In this document: one piece after another, positions 25,126 through 35,868 of the stretch
Numbering within the stretch: position 1 is the first letter of the stretch
How the letters are laid out: every line of letters begins with the position of its first letter
NCBI GenBank assembly: GCA_029880325.1
Contig: JAOUOP010000024.1
Location: 46,074 to 110,073 of the forward strand
DNA from: Myxococcales bacterium
Lineage (GTDB): Bacteria; Myxococcota_A; Polyangia; Polyangiales; JAFGIB01
Length of the DNA stretch: 64,000 nt
Direction of reading: 5' to 3'
Program-made: the position numbers and the translations under genes
The notes under the pieces: model-generated
What the model saw: the letters and a program-made list of their open reading frames with translations, nothing else
Told to the model about the DNA's origin: nothing
Databases searched by the model: none

Positions 25126-28100
25126 ATGGGTGTGATACCTTCCGCGGCTGTGGATCCCATCGCCGAGCAGTTGATCGCGCGGCTTCAGCGCGATTCGGCC
25201 GATGCCGCAGCCTATGAAGAGCTGAAGGGGCACTATCGGCTGCGGGGCGACCTGCCGTCGCTGGCCAACCTGCTCGAGGGCTGGGCATCGACTCACCCCG
25301 ACCATCCAGAGCAGGCCAGCGACGCCTTTTGCGAGGCCGCAACCACCGTGCTCGAAGGCCTGGCGGACCCGCCGCGGGCCAAGCGGCTGTACCAGCAGGC
25401 GCTGCATGCCAACGTGCTACATCCGGAAGCGGGACGGCAACTGCATGCCTTGCTGGAGCAGCTGGGCGACTACCACGAAACCACCGAGTTCCTGGAGGGC
25501 TACGCCCGTGCGCTGGGCGAAGCCGGCGCAGATGGCGGCTACGTGGGGCAGCTCTTCCACCGCCTGGGTGAGATCTACGACGAGCAATTCGGCCAGGCCG
25601 AGGCTGCCCAGGCCTACTACGAACACGCCAAGTTGCTGCGCTCCAGCGCCGGCACACCCTCCCCGACGGCAGCGAGCTCGGCGCGCGTCCCAGGGGCGAT
25701 GACCCATGCCGTCACCGGGGGCCCCGAGGAACGGGCCGACACGCTCGAGCGCCAGGCCGACGCAGCCGGCACCCCCCAGGCCCAGGTGGAGCTGCTGTGC
25801 GAGCTGGCCCGCCTGCGCTGCGACGAACTTTCGGACCTGGACGGCGCGGTGATCGCCCTGCGCCGCGCGCTGTCGGTGGTGCCGGGGGACGTCCAGGTGA
25901 TGCACCAGCTGGCCAGCTGCCTCTTGGCCCGGGCCGAGCGGGGCGAAGCCAGGGCCGCCGCCGCCGACCATCGCCGGGTGGCCGAACTCTTTTATCAAAT
26001 CGCCCAGGGTGTCGCGGACGCACAAGCGCTGGAGTTCCTGGAGTCGGCACTGCAGGCGGCACCGGCCCACGACGGTGCCCTGTCGCTGCTCGAGGAGCTT
26101 GCGCCACGCCTGGGACGCGAGGATCTGCTGGCCGGCTACTGGGTGGCCTTCGTGGGCGCGGCCCCGGAGGGCGAGGAGTTGGACGAGCGCCGGGTGCGCC
26201 TGGGCGAGGCCTACCTCTCGGCCGGGCAGCTCGACGATGCCCTCTATTGCCTGCAGCCGGCGGCCGAGCACGGCCACGTCCATGCCAACGAGCTGCTGCA
26301 GCAGCTCTACGCGCGCCAGGGTCGCGAGGCACCCCGGGGTGCCTCGGCGGCGGCGACGACGGCGGCTGCAACCCTCGAAGCGGCCGAAGGTGCCCCCGAG
26401 CCCACACGCCCCGACCGCAGCCGGCTGCCGACCACGCGCCCGCCGGCGCGCCGTAGCGATACGGAGCTGGCGCGCGACGCCGCCCACGTCGGGCAGCTGC
26501 GGCGCCAGGTCCACGACCTGATCACCGCGCGCCGCCACGACGAAGCCGCCGATGCCGCGCGCGCCATCCTCGACATCGACCCCAACGATCCCGAGGCCTT
26601 CAACCTGCTCGAGGGCCACTACCGCAAGCGCCGCGACTACCCGGCCCTGCGCGACCTGCTACTGGCCTCGACCCGCGTTCCTGGCCTCTCGGTGGACGCG
26701 CGCAAGCTGCGGCTGCGCGAGGTCGCCACCCTCTCCGAGTCCAAGATCCGTGACACCGAAGCGGCGATCTCGGCCTGGCGCGGCGTCGTCACCCTGGACC
26801 CGGCCGACCGCGACGCCACCAAGAGCCTCAAGCGCCTGCTCAAGCGCGCCCAGCAGTGGGACGAGCTGGCCGGCGTGCTGGAGCGCGAGGCCCTGTCGGC
26901 TACCGACGTGGGCGACAAGAAGGCGCTGCTGCGCGAGATCGGCCTGATCCATCGCGACCGCCGCCAGGACATGGCCGAGGCGGCCGACGCTTTCCGCCAG
27001 CTCTACGCGCTCGACGAAGACGACGCCGCGATACGCGACGACTTGATCGCGCTGCTGCAGCAGATCGACGCCTTCGAGGAGCTGCCGCCGCTGTTGCGCG
27101 AGCGTATGGATTCGCGCAGCGAAGCGCGCGACAAGCTGCGCGACGCGCTGGTGCTGGCCGAGGTCCTGCATGAAAAGCTCGCCGACCACGACGGGGCCTT
27201 CGAGCTGTGCGAACAGATTCTGACGCTCAAGCCCGGCGACAAGGGCGCCTTCGATCGCATGCAGCGCATCGACGAGGAGTCGGGCAACGCCACGCGGCTG
27301 CTCGGCACCCTGGAGCGCCGCGTGGAGCTGGCGCCCAAGGGCGACCGCCCGGGTCTGCTGCAGCACATGGCCACCCTGGCCGACGAAGAACTGGGCGATC
27401 TCGACAAAGCCGCCGAGTACCTGGGCGACGCCCTCGACCTGGCCCCCAAGGACCGGGAGACCCTCAACCGCCTGGTCGAGATGTTCGAGCGGGCCAACCG
27501 TTACGAGGACCTGGTCGAGCTGCTGCGCGAGCGCGCACTACTGGAAAAGTCGGCCAAGAATCGCGTCGACCTGATGCGGCGTATCGCCGGGCTGCTCGGC
27601 AACTTCCTGGGCGACGAGCAGGGCGCCGCCGAGGCCTACCAAGAAGTGCTGAAGGTCGAAGAGGACGAAGAGGCCCTGCGCTTTCTGCGCGAGGTGGCCA
27701 CCCGTAGCGACGATCCGGCCGCCCTCTCCGACCTGCTGCAGCGACTGTCGGCGCTGCTTTCCAAGCAGCTCGAGGCAGCCCAGCAGGGCCCAGCAACCGG
27801 GGCGGACGGCGAGCAGTCCGAAACGCCCGCCTCGCTCGCAGACCAGACCGAGGAGATCCGCGACCTGCTCTACGACCGCGCCGTACTGCTACAAGAGCGG
27901 CTGCAGCAGCCCCAGGAGGCGGCCGCGGTGCTCAGGAGGCTGGTCGAGGAGCTGGCACCCGACTTCGATCCGGCCATCGAGCTGTTGGTCGAGGTGTGCG
28001 AGGCCATCGACGACCGGACCGGACTGGCGGTGGCCCTGGAGCGCAAGCTGCAGCGGGAGGCCGACGCCGAAGAGCGGCTGCCGATGGCCAAGCGCCTGGC

Positions 28101-30714
28101 CGACATGGCCGAGGGTGAATTGGCCGATGCGGCGCTGGCCGAACGGGCCCTGAGCCGCTGGAGCCAGGACGAAGAACGCAACCCGGAGCCCCATCGGCGC
28201 CTGAGAGCGATCTTCGAACGCGGCGAGCGCTGGCAGCCGCTGGTCGAGACGCTCGACGCCCTGGGCACCTGGGAAGACGATTTCGAGGTCCGCGATGGTG
28301 CCGTTCTGCAAGCCGCGCGGCTGGCCTTCGAGAAGCTCGACAACGCCGACGGTGCCTGGAATCGCCTGCTGCCCCTGGTCGAAGAGGGCCACGAGGCGGC
28401 CTCCACGCTGCTGCAGGAAGTGGCCCAGGCCAGCGGACGCCAGGAGGCGATCGCCGCGCTGCACGTGCGTCTGGCCCAGGACGTCGAAGACCCGCACCTC
28501 CAGGGCTTCCACTGGCGCCAAGCCGCCGGCGTCTACGAGAACCAGCTCGACAACGACGCCCAGGCCTTCGAGGCCAGCCTGCGGCTGCTCGCCATCGACC
28601 TCGAAGACCAGCGCGCGCTCGAGTTGGTGGATCGGCTCGGTGGTAAGACGGGCGCCTTCAAGCGCCTGAGCCAGGTCTACGACCGCCTGCTCAAGGGCGC
28701 GACGACCGACACCTCCAAGGTGAGCTTGCTGCGCCGCCACGCCAACCTGCTGGCGGGCAACGAGCCCGACGAAGCGCTCGACCGGGTGCTGCGCGCCTGC
28801 GCCCTCGAGCCCGAGGACGAAGCGCTGCTATCGCAGGCCGAGGAGCTGGCCCAGCGCACAGGGCGCAGCGAGGAGATGCTCGTCGTCTACGACCGGCGAC
28901 GGGCCAAGAGCGAAGACGCGGCCGGTCAGCTGACCGAGGCCCTTCGTGCAGCCAAGCTTTGTCAGACGATCGACGAGGACGAACGGGCCCAGCAGTACCT
29001 CAAGACCGCGCTCGCGGTCGCCGCCGAAGACGGGGAACTGGCCGAACGCGTGGTGCAGGCCGCTGACGAACTCGATGCGAACGCCGGCAGCAATGTCGAG
29101 CGGCGCCACTTGCGCGCCCTGGTCCGCGCCCACGGCGAGTTGGCCGAGACGGCGCCGGCCGAAGACGGGGCGCTGTTGGTGCTGCGTGCAGCCTCGCTGA
29201 TGGGCGACAGGCTCGAGGACAAGCGTGGGGCCTTCGACATCCTGCGCCAAGGCACGGCACGGCTGCCGCTGTCGGAGCCACTCTATGAACGCTTCCTCGC
29301 GTGCGCCACGGAGTTGAGCCGGCTCGATGCCCTCGACGCCCACCTGTCGCGACTGGTGGATGAAGCCATTGACTCCGAGTCAACCGTGGCATTGCTGAAG
29401 CGACGGGCGGCGCTGCTCGAAGGCCCCCTCGGGCGCGCGCGGGATGCCTCCACGGTGTACGCGAAGCTGCTGCAGTTGCGTCCCGACGACGAAGACATCG
29501 CGCGCCAGCTGCGCGACGGGCTCCGCGCCTCCCAGCGCTACCAGGATCTGCTGATCGCCCTGGGCAAGCAGCTGCAGCGCAGCACCGACCCCGACCAGCG
29601 GATTCAACTGCTCAAGGAAATCGCCTACACCTGGGAGCGCGACCTGCGCAATCGCTGGGAGGCGCTGGACGCCTGGAAGGCCGTGCTGGGTCAGGACGGC
29701 GAGGACGAAGAGGCCATCGAGGCCATCGAGCGGCTGGAGAAGGGCCCGGGACTCGCTCAGCCGCAGGCGCCGGCAGACGAAGACGCGCAGGATGCTGACG
29801 CGGAAGGCCCGGACGAAGACGAAGACGAAGCGGGCGACGCGCAGCTCGCAGCGCCCCCCGCCGAAGCGTCGTCGGAGGACGGGGACGAAGTCGCAGAACG
29901 GGCTGCGGGCGAAGCCCCCCAATCAGCCGCTCAGGATACGGTCGACGACGATGCAACCGACCGGGCAGAGGTCCGGGACGAAGAAGACGACGAAGAAGAC
30001 GACGAAGAAGACGACGAAGACGAAGACGAAACCACCGCCCCCCACGCGATCGCCGCAGCAGCCAGCGAGGCGAATGCAGCGCAGCCGCAGGCGGCCGAGT
30101 CCGAGGCCCTCGGCGCCGCCGACACGAATGACAGCGGCGGTGCGAACAGCGCTGAAGACACGGAGCTGGACGAAGCGCACGAGTCTCTGGAACTCGCGGG
30201 CGCCGCGGCCGGCACCAAAGCCCCCGCGCCGCCGCCACCAGCGCCCCCCGCCGTGGACGCCTTGCAAGAGGAAGCGGAAGATGAGGACGACGACGACGAC
30301 GGCGACCTCGACTCCCTGGACGCGAGCTTGAGCGCCACCGGTGGCGGTCCCGAAGAACTCGACGTGCTCGACGCGATTCACGAGGTGGATGCGAGCGAAG
30401 CCGAAGAGCTGGAGCTACCCCCGGCGCCTCCGCGCGGCCGCGCCGCCTCCAACCCCCCACCCCCGCCGCCGCGCGCCTCGGTACCCGGATCGATTCCGCC
30501 ACCGCTGCCCGGAGCCGCAGCCCAAAACCGCGGCTCGACCCCGCCGCCGCTGCCCGCGCGCGCCCTATCCCAACCGCCACCGCTGCCACCGCGCTCGGCG
30601 CGAGCCCTATCCCAGCCGCCGCCGCTGCCGCCCCGCTCGGCACGGGCGCTATCGCAGCCGCCGCCGCTACCCAAAAATCCCTCGAAGCCGCCGCCGCTGC
30701 CGCCTCGCAAGTAG
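25126..30714 (+). CDS. Giant TPR-repeat protein with acidic and proline-rich tail
   Basis: A 1,862-residue protein. Residues about 1-1530 are degenerate tetratricopeptide-type helical repeats, with recurrent patterns such as LDIDPNDPEAFNLLEGHY and ALDLAPKDRETLNRL. Residues about 1545-1760 are low-complexity, strongly acidic (EEDDEEDDEEDDEDEDE) and Ala/Pro-rich. The final 110 residues are proline-rich with three copies of ARALSQPPPLPPRS. No signal peptide is seen, so it is probably cytoplasmic. The helical scaffold suggests a protein-assembly role; the polyproline tail could be a ligand for SH3-like partners. No obvious ribosome binding site precedes the ATG at 25126, and an in-frame GTG at 25147 is an alternative. 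Confidence 0.85.
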   Translation: MGVIPSAAVDPIAEQLIARLQRDSADAAAYEELKGHYRLRGDLPSLANLLEGWASTHPDHPEQASDAFCEAATTVLEGLADPPRAKRLYQQALHANVLHPEAGRQLHALLEQLGDYHETTEFLEGYARALGEAGADGGYVGQLFHRLGEIYDEQFGQAEAAQAYYEHAKLLRSSAGTPSPTAASSARVPGAMTHAVTGGPEERADTLERQADAAGTPQAQVELLCELARLRCDELSDLDGAVIALRRALSVVPGDVQVMHQLASCLLARAERGEARAAAADHRRVAELFYQIAQGVADAQALEFLESALQAAPAHDGALSLLEELAPRLGREDLLAGYWVAFVGAAPEGEELDERRVRLGEAYLSAGQLDDALYCLQPAAEHGHVHANELLQQLYARQGREAPRGASAAATTAAATLEAAEGAPEPTRPDRSRLPTTRPPARRSDTELARDAAHVGQLRRQVHDLITARRHDEAADAARAILDIDPNDPEAFNLLEGHYRKRRDYPALRDLLLASTRVPGLSVDARKLRLREVATLSESKIRDTEAAISAWRGVVTLDPADRDATKSLKRLLKRAQQWDELAGVLEREALSATDVGDKKALLREIGLIHRDRRQDMAEAADAFRQLYALDEDDAAIRDDLIALLQQIDAFEELPPLLRERMDSRSEARDKLRDALVLAEVLHEKLADHDGAFELCEQILTLKPGDKGAFDRMQRIDEESGNATRLLGTLERRVELAPKGDRPGLLQHMATLADEELGDLDKAAEYLGDALDLAPKDRETLNRLVEMFERANRYEDLVELLRERALLEKSAKNRVDLMRRIAGLLGNFLGDEQGAAEAYQEVLKVEEDEEALRFLREVATRSDDPAALSDLLQRLSALLSKQLEAAQQGPATGADGEQSETPASLADQTEEIRDLLYDRAVLLQERLQQPQEAAAVLRRLVEELAPDFDPAIELLVEVCEAIDDRTGLAVALERKLQREADAEERLPMAKRLADMAEGELADAALAERALSRWSQDEERNPEPHRRLRAIFERGERWQPLVETLDALGTWEDDFEVRDGAVLQAARLAFEKLDNADGAWNRLLPLVEEGHEAASTLLQEVAQASGRQEAIAALHVRLAQDVEDPHLQGFHWRQAAGVYENQLDNDAQAFEASLRLLAIDLEDQRALELVDRLGGKTGAFKRLSQVYDRLLKGATTDTSKVSLLRRHANLLAGNEPDEALDRVLRACALEPEDEALLSQAEELAQRTGRSEEMLVVYDRRRAKSEDAAGQLTEALRAAKLCQTIDEDERAQQYLKTALAVAAEDGELAERVVQAADELDANAGSNVERRHLRALVRAHGELAETAPAEDGALLVLRAASLMGDRLEDKRGAFDILRQGTARLPLSEPLYERFLACATELSRLDALDAHLSRLVDEAIDSESTVALLKRRAALLEGPLGRARDASTVYAKLLQLRPDDEDIARQLRDGLRASQRYQDLLIALGKQLQRSTDPDQRIQLLKEIAYTWERDLRNRWEALDAWKAVLGQDGEDEEAIEAIERLEKGPGLAQPQAPADEDAQDADAEGPDEDEDEAGDAQLAAPPAEASSEDGDEVAERAAGEAPQSAAQDTVDDDATDRAEVRDEEDDEEDDEEDDEDEDETTAPHAIAAAASEANAAQPQAAESEALGAADTNDSGGANSAEDTELDEAHESLELAGAAAGTKAPAPPPPAPPAVDALQEEAEDEDDDDDGDLDSLDASLSATGGGPEELDVLDAIHEVDASEAEELELPPAPPRGRAASNPPPPPPRASVPGSIPPPLPGAAAQNRGSTPPPLPARALSQPPPLPPRSARALSQPPPLPPRSARALSQPPPLPKNPSKPPPLPPRK
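30556..30681 (+). repeat. Three tandem 42-bp repeats encoding a Pro-rich motif
   Basis: Three in-frame 42-bp units (30556-30597, 30598-30639, 30640-30681) encode ARALSQPPPLPPRS, the third diverging at its end to PKNP. The units differ mainly at synonymous positions, which suggests selection on the protein motif rather than very recent duplication. Confidence 0.85.
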
Positions 30715-30806
30715 CGACCCATAAAGCGGCCCATAGAGCTGCCCTCGGCCCACGCTCCGGCGCCTACGGCCCAGGGCGTCGGCCGCGCGCGCGGGTGTGA
30801 CCGCGA

Positions 30807-31799
30807 TCAGCCCTCGAGATGGCGTCGAGCCACGTCGGCCCAGGGGCTCTTGGGGTCGAGCTTCAAATACGTCTCCCAGTGCTTGCGCGCCTGGGCGGGC
30901 TTGCCCAGATCCGAGAGCGCCAGCGCCAGGTTGAAGTGGGCGTCGGCGAAACCCGGGTCGGCCGCGATCGCGTGCTCGAAGCGCTCCAGCGCCAGCTTCA
31001 GCTGCCCGCTTTCGTAGGCCAGAAAACCCAGGTTGTAGTGGGCCTCGGGCTGCTTGGGGTCGACCTCGAGGGCGCGCTCGTATTGCGTCCGGGCCGCCTC
31101 CAAATCCCCGCGCTGGTAGAGCAGATTTCCGAGGTTGGTGTAGGCGTTCGACAGCGATGGATCGAGCTCGATGGCCTGGCGGTAGGCGCGTTCGGCGCGT
31201 TCGACTCCGCCCTCTTCTTCATCGAAACGGCAGCCCTCCAGGTACAGCTCGTAGGCACGCTTGAAGGTGTTCTTGGTGCCACCGCGGCCCAGCACGCGCA
31301 CCACGTCGTCGTGCAGCGAACTGACGTCGAAGTCCAGGCACTGCTGGCCGGTGGCCGGCTCGTAGCTTCCGCGCTCGTCGCGCACCAGCACATTCTTGCC
31401 GTCGGTGATGATCTTCAGCGAACTCAGGGGCCGGGCGATCTGGGGCAGCGAGCTGCGCAGGGCCTCGACGCTACGACGCACCGCCTGCAGCGGCAGCCCC
31501 TCGTCGAGCAAGCCCTTGGCCGCGCGCAGGCTGATCAGGTCCTGGAAGCTGTAGAAGCGCCGACCGCCGGTGGCCACCGAGCGCCGGATGAAGCCGGTGC
31601 GATCCCAGTAGCGAAGGCGCCCGGGCGTGATGCCGAAGAGGCGCGTGGCGTCGGCGAAGGAATAGAGGTCGCCAAAGGGATCGCGGGTCTTGGGACGGCC
31701 GTCGTCGCTGGGCGCCTCGACGCGCAAGAGCGGCTCGCGCCGCCTGCGAACCGCGCCGGCCTTGCCGAAATCCACGTGGATGACGTTGTCGTCGCTCAC
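30807..31799 (-). CDS. MerR-type DNA-binding protein fused to TPR repeats
   Basis: A 330-residue regulator. A MerR-type winged helix-turn-helix (about 44-115) shows YSFADATRLFGITPGRLRYW, TGFIRRSVATGGRRFYSF and a following coiled helix. A linker (about 120-190) precedes three or more well-formed TPR units (about 200-328; NAYTNLGNLLYQRGDLEAA, EAHYNLGFLAYESGQLKLA, DAHFNLALALSDLGKPAQA). MerR proteins usually sense small molecules or metals through the C-terminal part; here that part is a protein-binding TPR domain, so the signal may be a partner protein. The start is GTG at 31799, overlapping the upstream stop by 4 bases (GTGA), so the two are coupled. Confidence 0.9.
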   Translation of the reverse strand: MSDDNVIHVDFGKAGAVRRRREPLLRVEAPSDDGRPKTRDPFGDLYSFADATRLFGITPGRLRYWDRTGFIRRSVATGGRRFYSFQDLISLRAAKGLLDEGLPLQAVRRSVEALRSSLPQIARPLSSLKIITDGKNVLVRDERGSYEPATGQQCLDFDVSSLHDDVVRVLGRGGTKNTFKRAYELYLEGCRFDEEEGGVERAERAYRQAIELDPSLSNAYTNLGNLLYQRGDLEAARTQYERALEVDPKQPEAHYNLGFLAYESGQLKLALERFEHAIAADPGFADAHFNLALALSDLGKPAQARKHWETYLKLDPKSPWADVARRHLEG

Positions 31800-32263
31800 G
31801 ACTGCCTCGAGGCCGAGAGTACGCCCAAGGGCAGCTCGAGGTCGACGTCGATGTGCAGCTGCTCGGCGTCCAGGCGCACCTGGATTTCACACAGGGCTGT
31901 GCCCAGCCCGCGGTCGGTGATGCGACGACTGGCCTCGGCGCAGGCCAGGCGCATGGCCCGCAGGCGCAGACGCGGAGAACCTTCGGCGGCCCGCTGCAGC
32001 GCCTGCTGTTGCTGGGGGTCGAGGCGGCCGCCCTGACCGCACAAAAGCCGCGCCAACGGAGCGCTGATCATGGTGCTGCCGAAATAGACCTCGCCCTCGG
32101 CATCGCGCCGGGTCGCCCCCTCCGACAGGATTTCGGCGCTGTGGAAAATCGCCTCCTCGAGCCCGGGCCCGATGGCCAGCAGTGGCCCACGGCTGCCCTG
32201 GAGACGCAGACGAACGGCCTTTACCAGGGGTTTTGGAGCACTTGCGGATCGCCGACGGCCCAT
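31796..32263 (-). CDS. Unknown protein coupled to the MerR-TPR regulator
   Basis: A 155-residue soluble protein. Notable segments are LLAIGPGLEEAIFHSAEILS (20-50 region), SAPLARLLCGQGGRL, and a C-terminal beta-like end CEIQVRLDAEQLHIDVDLEL. No family is recognised. ATG at 32263. Its stop overlaps the GTG of the MerR-TPR gene by 4 bases, so the two proteins are probably made in fixed proportion and may interact. It is divergent from the phosphoesterase gene, with 120 bases between the starts. Confidence 0.7.
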   Translation of the reverse strand: MGRRRSASAPKPLVKAVRLRLQGSRGPLLAIGPGLEEAIFHSAEILSEGATRRDAEGEVYFGSTMISAPLARLLCGQGGRLDPQQQQALQRAAEGSPRLRLRAMRLACAEASRRITDRGLGTALCEIQVRLDAEQLHIDVDLELPLGVLSASRQS

Positions 32264-32383
32264 GGCGCGTATGCTACATTGGAATACCTTCTACCACCAA
32301 GTGACGTGCACGCCGAAGCCGAGGGTGCTACTTCGGCTGACCGGCCGCACGACGCACCGACAAACCCAGCGAGAAATCCCACC

Positions 32384-33049
32384 ATGCTCGACCGCATCGG
32401 CCCCGCGCACGCTTCTGCCCCGATGGCTTTTCTCTCCGACGTGCACGGCAACCTGGCCGCCCTCGAGGCCGTGGTGGCCGAACTGCAGCGCCGCACCATC
32501 AGCGACATCTTCGTCGCCGGCGACCTTTTGCTGGGCGGTGATGAGCCGCTCGAGGTCTGGCGCCGGCTGGCGCAGCTGAACGCCCGCTGCACACGGGGAG
32601 CGAGCGATGTGGCCCTGGCCACCGTGGACCCGCGTAGGCTCGAGGCCAAGAGCGACAGCGAGCGCGCGATGCTGGAGCGCTTCGCCAAGACCCGGGCCGC
32701 CGTGGGCGAGGTGGTGCTCAGGCGCCTGGGCGCCCTACCCCAGCAGCTGCGGCTGCCGATGGTGGATGGTCGCGAGCTTTTGATGGTGCACGGCAGCCCC
32801 GGCGATCCCCTGGAGTCGATGAGTCACGATCTGGAGGAAGAGGAGTTGGCGGCTCTGTTGGACGACGATCCGGCCGACATCGTCGTCTGTGGCGGCAGCC
32901 ACGTGCCCTTCGAACGCCCGGTCCTTGATGCACAGTTAATCAATGTCGGCTCGGTGGGAGAAGCCCCCGAGGGCCGCGTCGCCCACTACACGGTGATCTC
33001 CCCGCGCGTCGACGGCGCGATCGTCGAGCAGACCTGGGTGGAATACTGA
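32384..33049 (+). CDS. Calcineurin-like metallophosphoesterase (YfcE/MJ0936 type)
   Basis: A 221-residue cytoplasmic phosphoesterase. Metal-binding motifs appear in order: FLSDVHGNLAALEAV (residues 17-31; D-x-H), VAGDLLLGG (G-D), LLMVHGSPG (H) and CGGSHVPF (G-x-H). The usual third motif G-N-H-[D/E] is replaced by RGASD (around residue 72), removing the normal Asn and His. Members hydrolyse phosphodiesters or dinucleoside polyphosphates; the substrate here is unknown and activity may be altered. The frame is open from 31853, but ATG at 32384 starts the domain at a natural point. It is tail to tail with the CNNM gene, 6 bases apart. Confidence 0.87.
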   Translation: MLDRIGPAHASAPMAFLSDVHGNLAALEAVVAELQRRTISDIFVAGDLLLGGDEPLEVWRRLAQLNARCTRGASDVALATVDPRRLEAKSDSERAMLERFAKTRAAVGEVVLRRLGALPQQLRLPMVDGRELLMVHGSPGDPLESMSHDLEEEELAALLDDDPADIVVCGGSHVPFERPVLDAQLINVGSVGEAPEGRVAHYTVISPRVDGAIVEQTWVEY

Positions 33050-33055
33050 TCTGAG

Positions 33056-34360
33056 TCAGGAACCGGTGGCGGCCGCCGGCTCGGGCTCGTCAGCGCGTGT
33101 GACAACCTCGACGCTGGTGACGTGACGTTCGTCGGCAGCGCGCACGGTCAGGGCATGTTCACCGATCTCGACGGTCTGACCACTGCTCGGAACCTTGCCG
33201 ACCAGATCGATGAGCATGCCGCCCAGGGAGTCGTAGCCACTGGCGCCTTCGGGCAGTTTCAGTCCCGTGATCTCCGCCAGATCGTGCACCGAGACGTCGG
33301 CGCTGACGATGTAGTGCCCCGGGGCGATCTCGTGAACGCGCGCTTCTTCGCGATCGTGTTCGTCGCGGATCTCGCCGACGATTTCTTCGATGATGTCTTC
33401 CAGCGTCACCATGCCGCTGGTGCCGCCGTATTCGTCGACCACGATGGCCAGGTGCACGCGCCGGGCCTGCATTTGGCGCAGCAGCTCGCTGATCTTCTGC
33501 GACTCGGCGGCAAAGTAAACGGGCTTTCGGATCAGCCCCTCGAGCGTGCCCTGCAGGCGCTTCTGGTTTTGCACCAATCGAAAGATGTCTTTGGCGTAGA
33601 GCACGCCGACCGGTTGATCGATGCTCTCGCCGTAAACCGGGTAGCGGCTATGACCGCGCTCGACGATCACCTTGATCACTTCGGGCAAGGGCTTGTCGAT
33701 ATCGAACGCGACCATCGCCGTGCGCGGGACCATCACCTCGCGCGCCACCGTCTCGCGAAATTCGAGCACGCTCTTGAGCAGCTCGGCGTCTTCCTCGGCG
33801 ATGGAACCCAGTTCTTCGCCACGCTCGATCAACTGCTCGACCACCACGTCGGTGACGCGTTCCGGATCGTCCTCGGGGCTCGGAGGAAAGGCCCTATGGA
33901 TCAGGTCGCTGGCCCAGATCAGCGGTTCGGCGAAGGGCGCGGCCAACAGCTCGAGCGGCCGCGCCAGGCGCAGAAGCGGCAGCGCCACGCGCTTGGCTCG
34001 ACGCGCTGCCACCGCCGAACACAGCCCCACCATGGCGGCGTAGAAGAGCGTGGTGGCGGCCAGCACGCCCAGCCGCCTGGGCAGCTCCTGGTAGCGCAGG
34101 GCCACCTCGTAGGAGAGGATCACGGTGCAGACCAGGGCCAGGATGCGACCGGTCAGGAAGCGCGTACCCACCCGGTTGACCTGGCGAAGGTAGCGCGCCG
34201 CGGTGGCCGAGATCGGCCCATCCCCGTCGCGCGCCGCGCGCACGCGCGCCTCCCCGAGCGCGGTTATCGCTTCATCGACCGCCGTGTAAACCGCCCCCGC
34301 AATTGTGCACGCCAGGATACCCAGCAACTGGGTACTTGGGCCGTCTATCGATCCGTCCAA
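33056..34360 (-). CDS. CNNM/hemolysin C family membrane protein with CBS pair
   Basis: A 434-residue membrane protein. The N-terminal CNNM (DUF21-like) domain has three or four membrane segments (about 8-150). Two CBS domains follow (about 205-320; VPRTAMVAFDIDKPLPEVIK, GHSRYPVYGESIDQPVGVLY, RRVHLAIVVDEYGGTSGMVT). A CorC/HlyC C-terminal domain ends the protein (about 340-420). Members are linked to magnesium or cobalt efflux and resistance. The apparent start is TTG at 34360, with GGGAG ten bases upstream; no ATG or GTG is better placed. The 236 bases between this start and the argG stop hold no feature I can support. Confidence 0.9.
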   Translation of the reverse strand: MDGSIDGPSTQLLGILACTIAGAVYTAVDEAITALGEARVRAARDGDGPISATAARYLRQVNRVGTRFLTGRILALVCTVILSYEVALRYQELPRRLGVLAATTLFYAAMVGLCSAVAARRAKRVALPLLRLARPLELLAAPFAEPLIWASDLIHRAFPPSPEDDPERVTDVVVEQLIERGEELGSIAEEDAELLKSVLEFRETVAREVMVPRTAMVAFDIDKPLPEVIKVIVERGHSRYPVYGESIDQPVGVLYAKDIFRLVQNQKRLQGTLEGLIRKPVYFAAESQKISELLRQMQARRVHLAIVVDEYGGTSGMVTLEDIIEEIVGEIRDEHDREEARVHEIAPGHYIVSADVSVHDLAEITGLKLPEGASGYDSLGGMLIDLVGKVPSSGQTVEIGEHALTVRAADERHVTSVEVVTRADEPEPAAATGS

Positions 34361-34596
34361 CCGCGTCGTACTCCCGCCACGACCTTGTGGCGTTGTTGCT
34401 CGAGGCTAGCTGAAGAAAGTTCCTGCCCTGGCAAGATAGTTTCGAGCATAGTGGACGGATCGGGATTGGGCAACGCCACGCATTTCCGGGGACGGCGCGC
34501 GGCCGACCTGGCCCCGGCAATCCCGATGGTCATGCAAATTGATTGCCAACTCTCTGACAAGTCTCACAAAAGCCCCGAAAGATTGGGTGGACGCCC

Positions 34597-35796
<1,200 letters not shown>

Positions 35797-35868
35797 GGGC
35801 GCGGAGAATAGCCGGCCCCGGGACGGGTGCAAGCTCTACACGCCGGGCCCGTTGCCTGGGCTCAGCGC

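Noticed and set aside
29980..30030. GAAGACGAC-rich repeats as a possible CRISPR or satellite
   Set aside because: They are in-frame codons for the acidic belt of the giant TPR protein, with no spacers.
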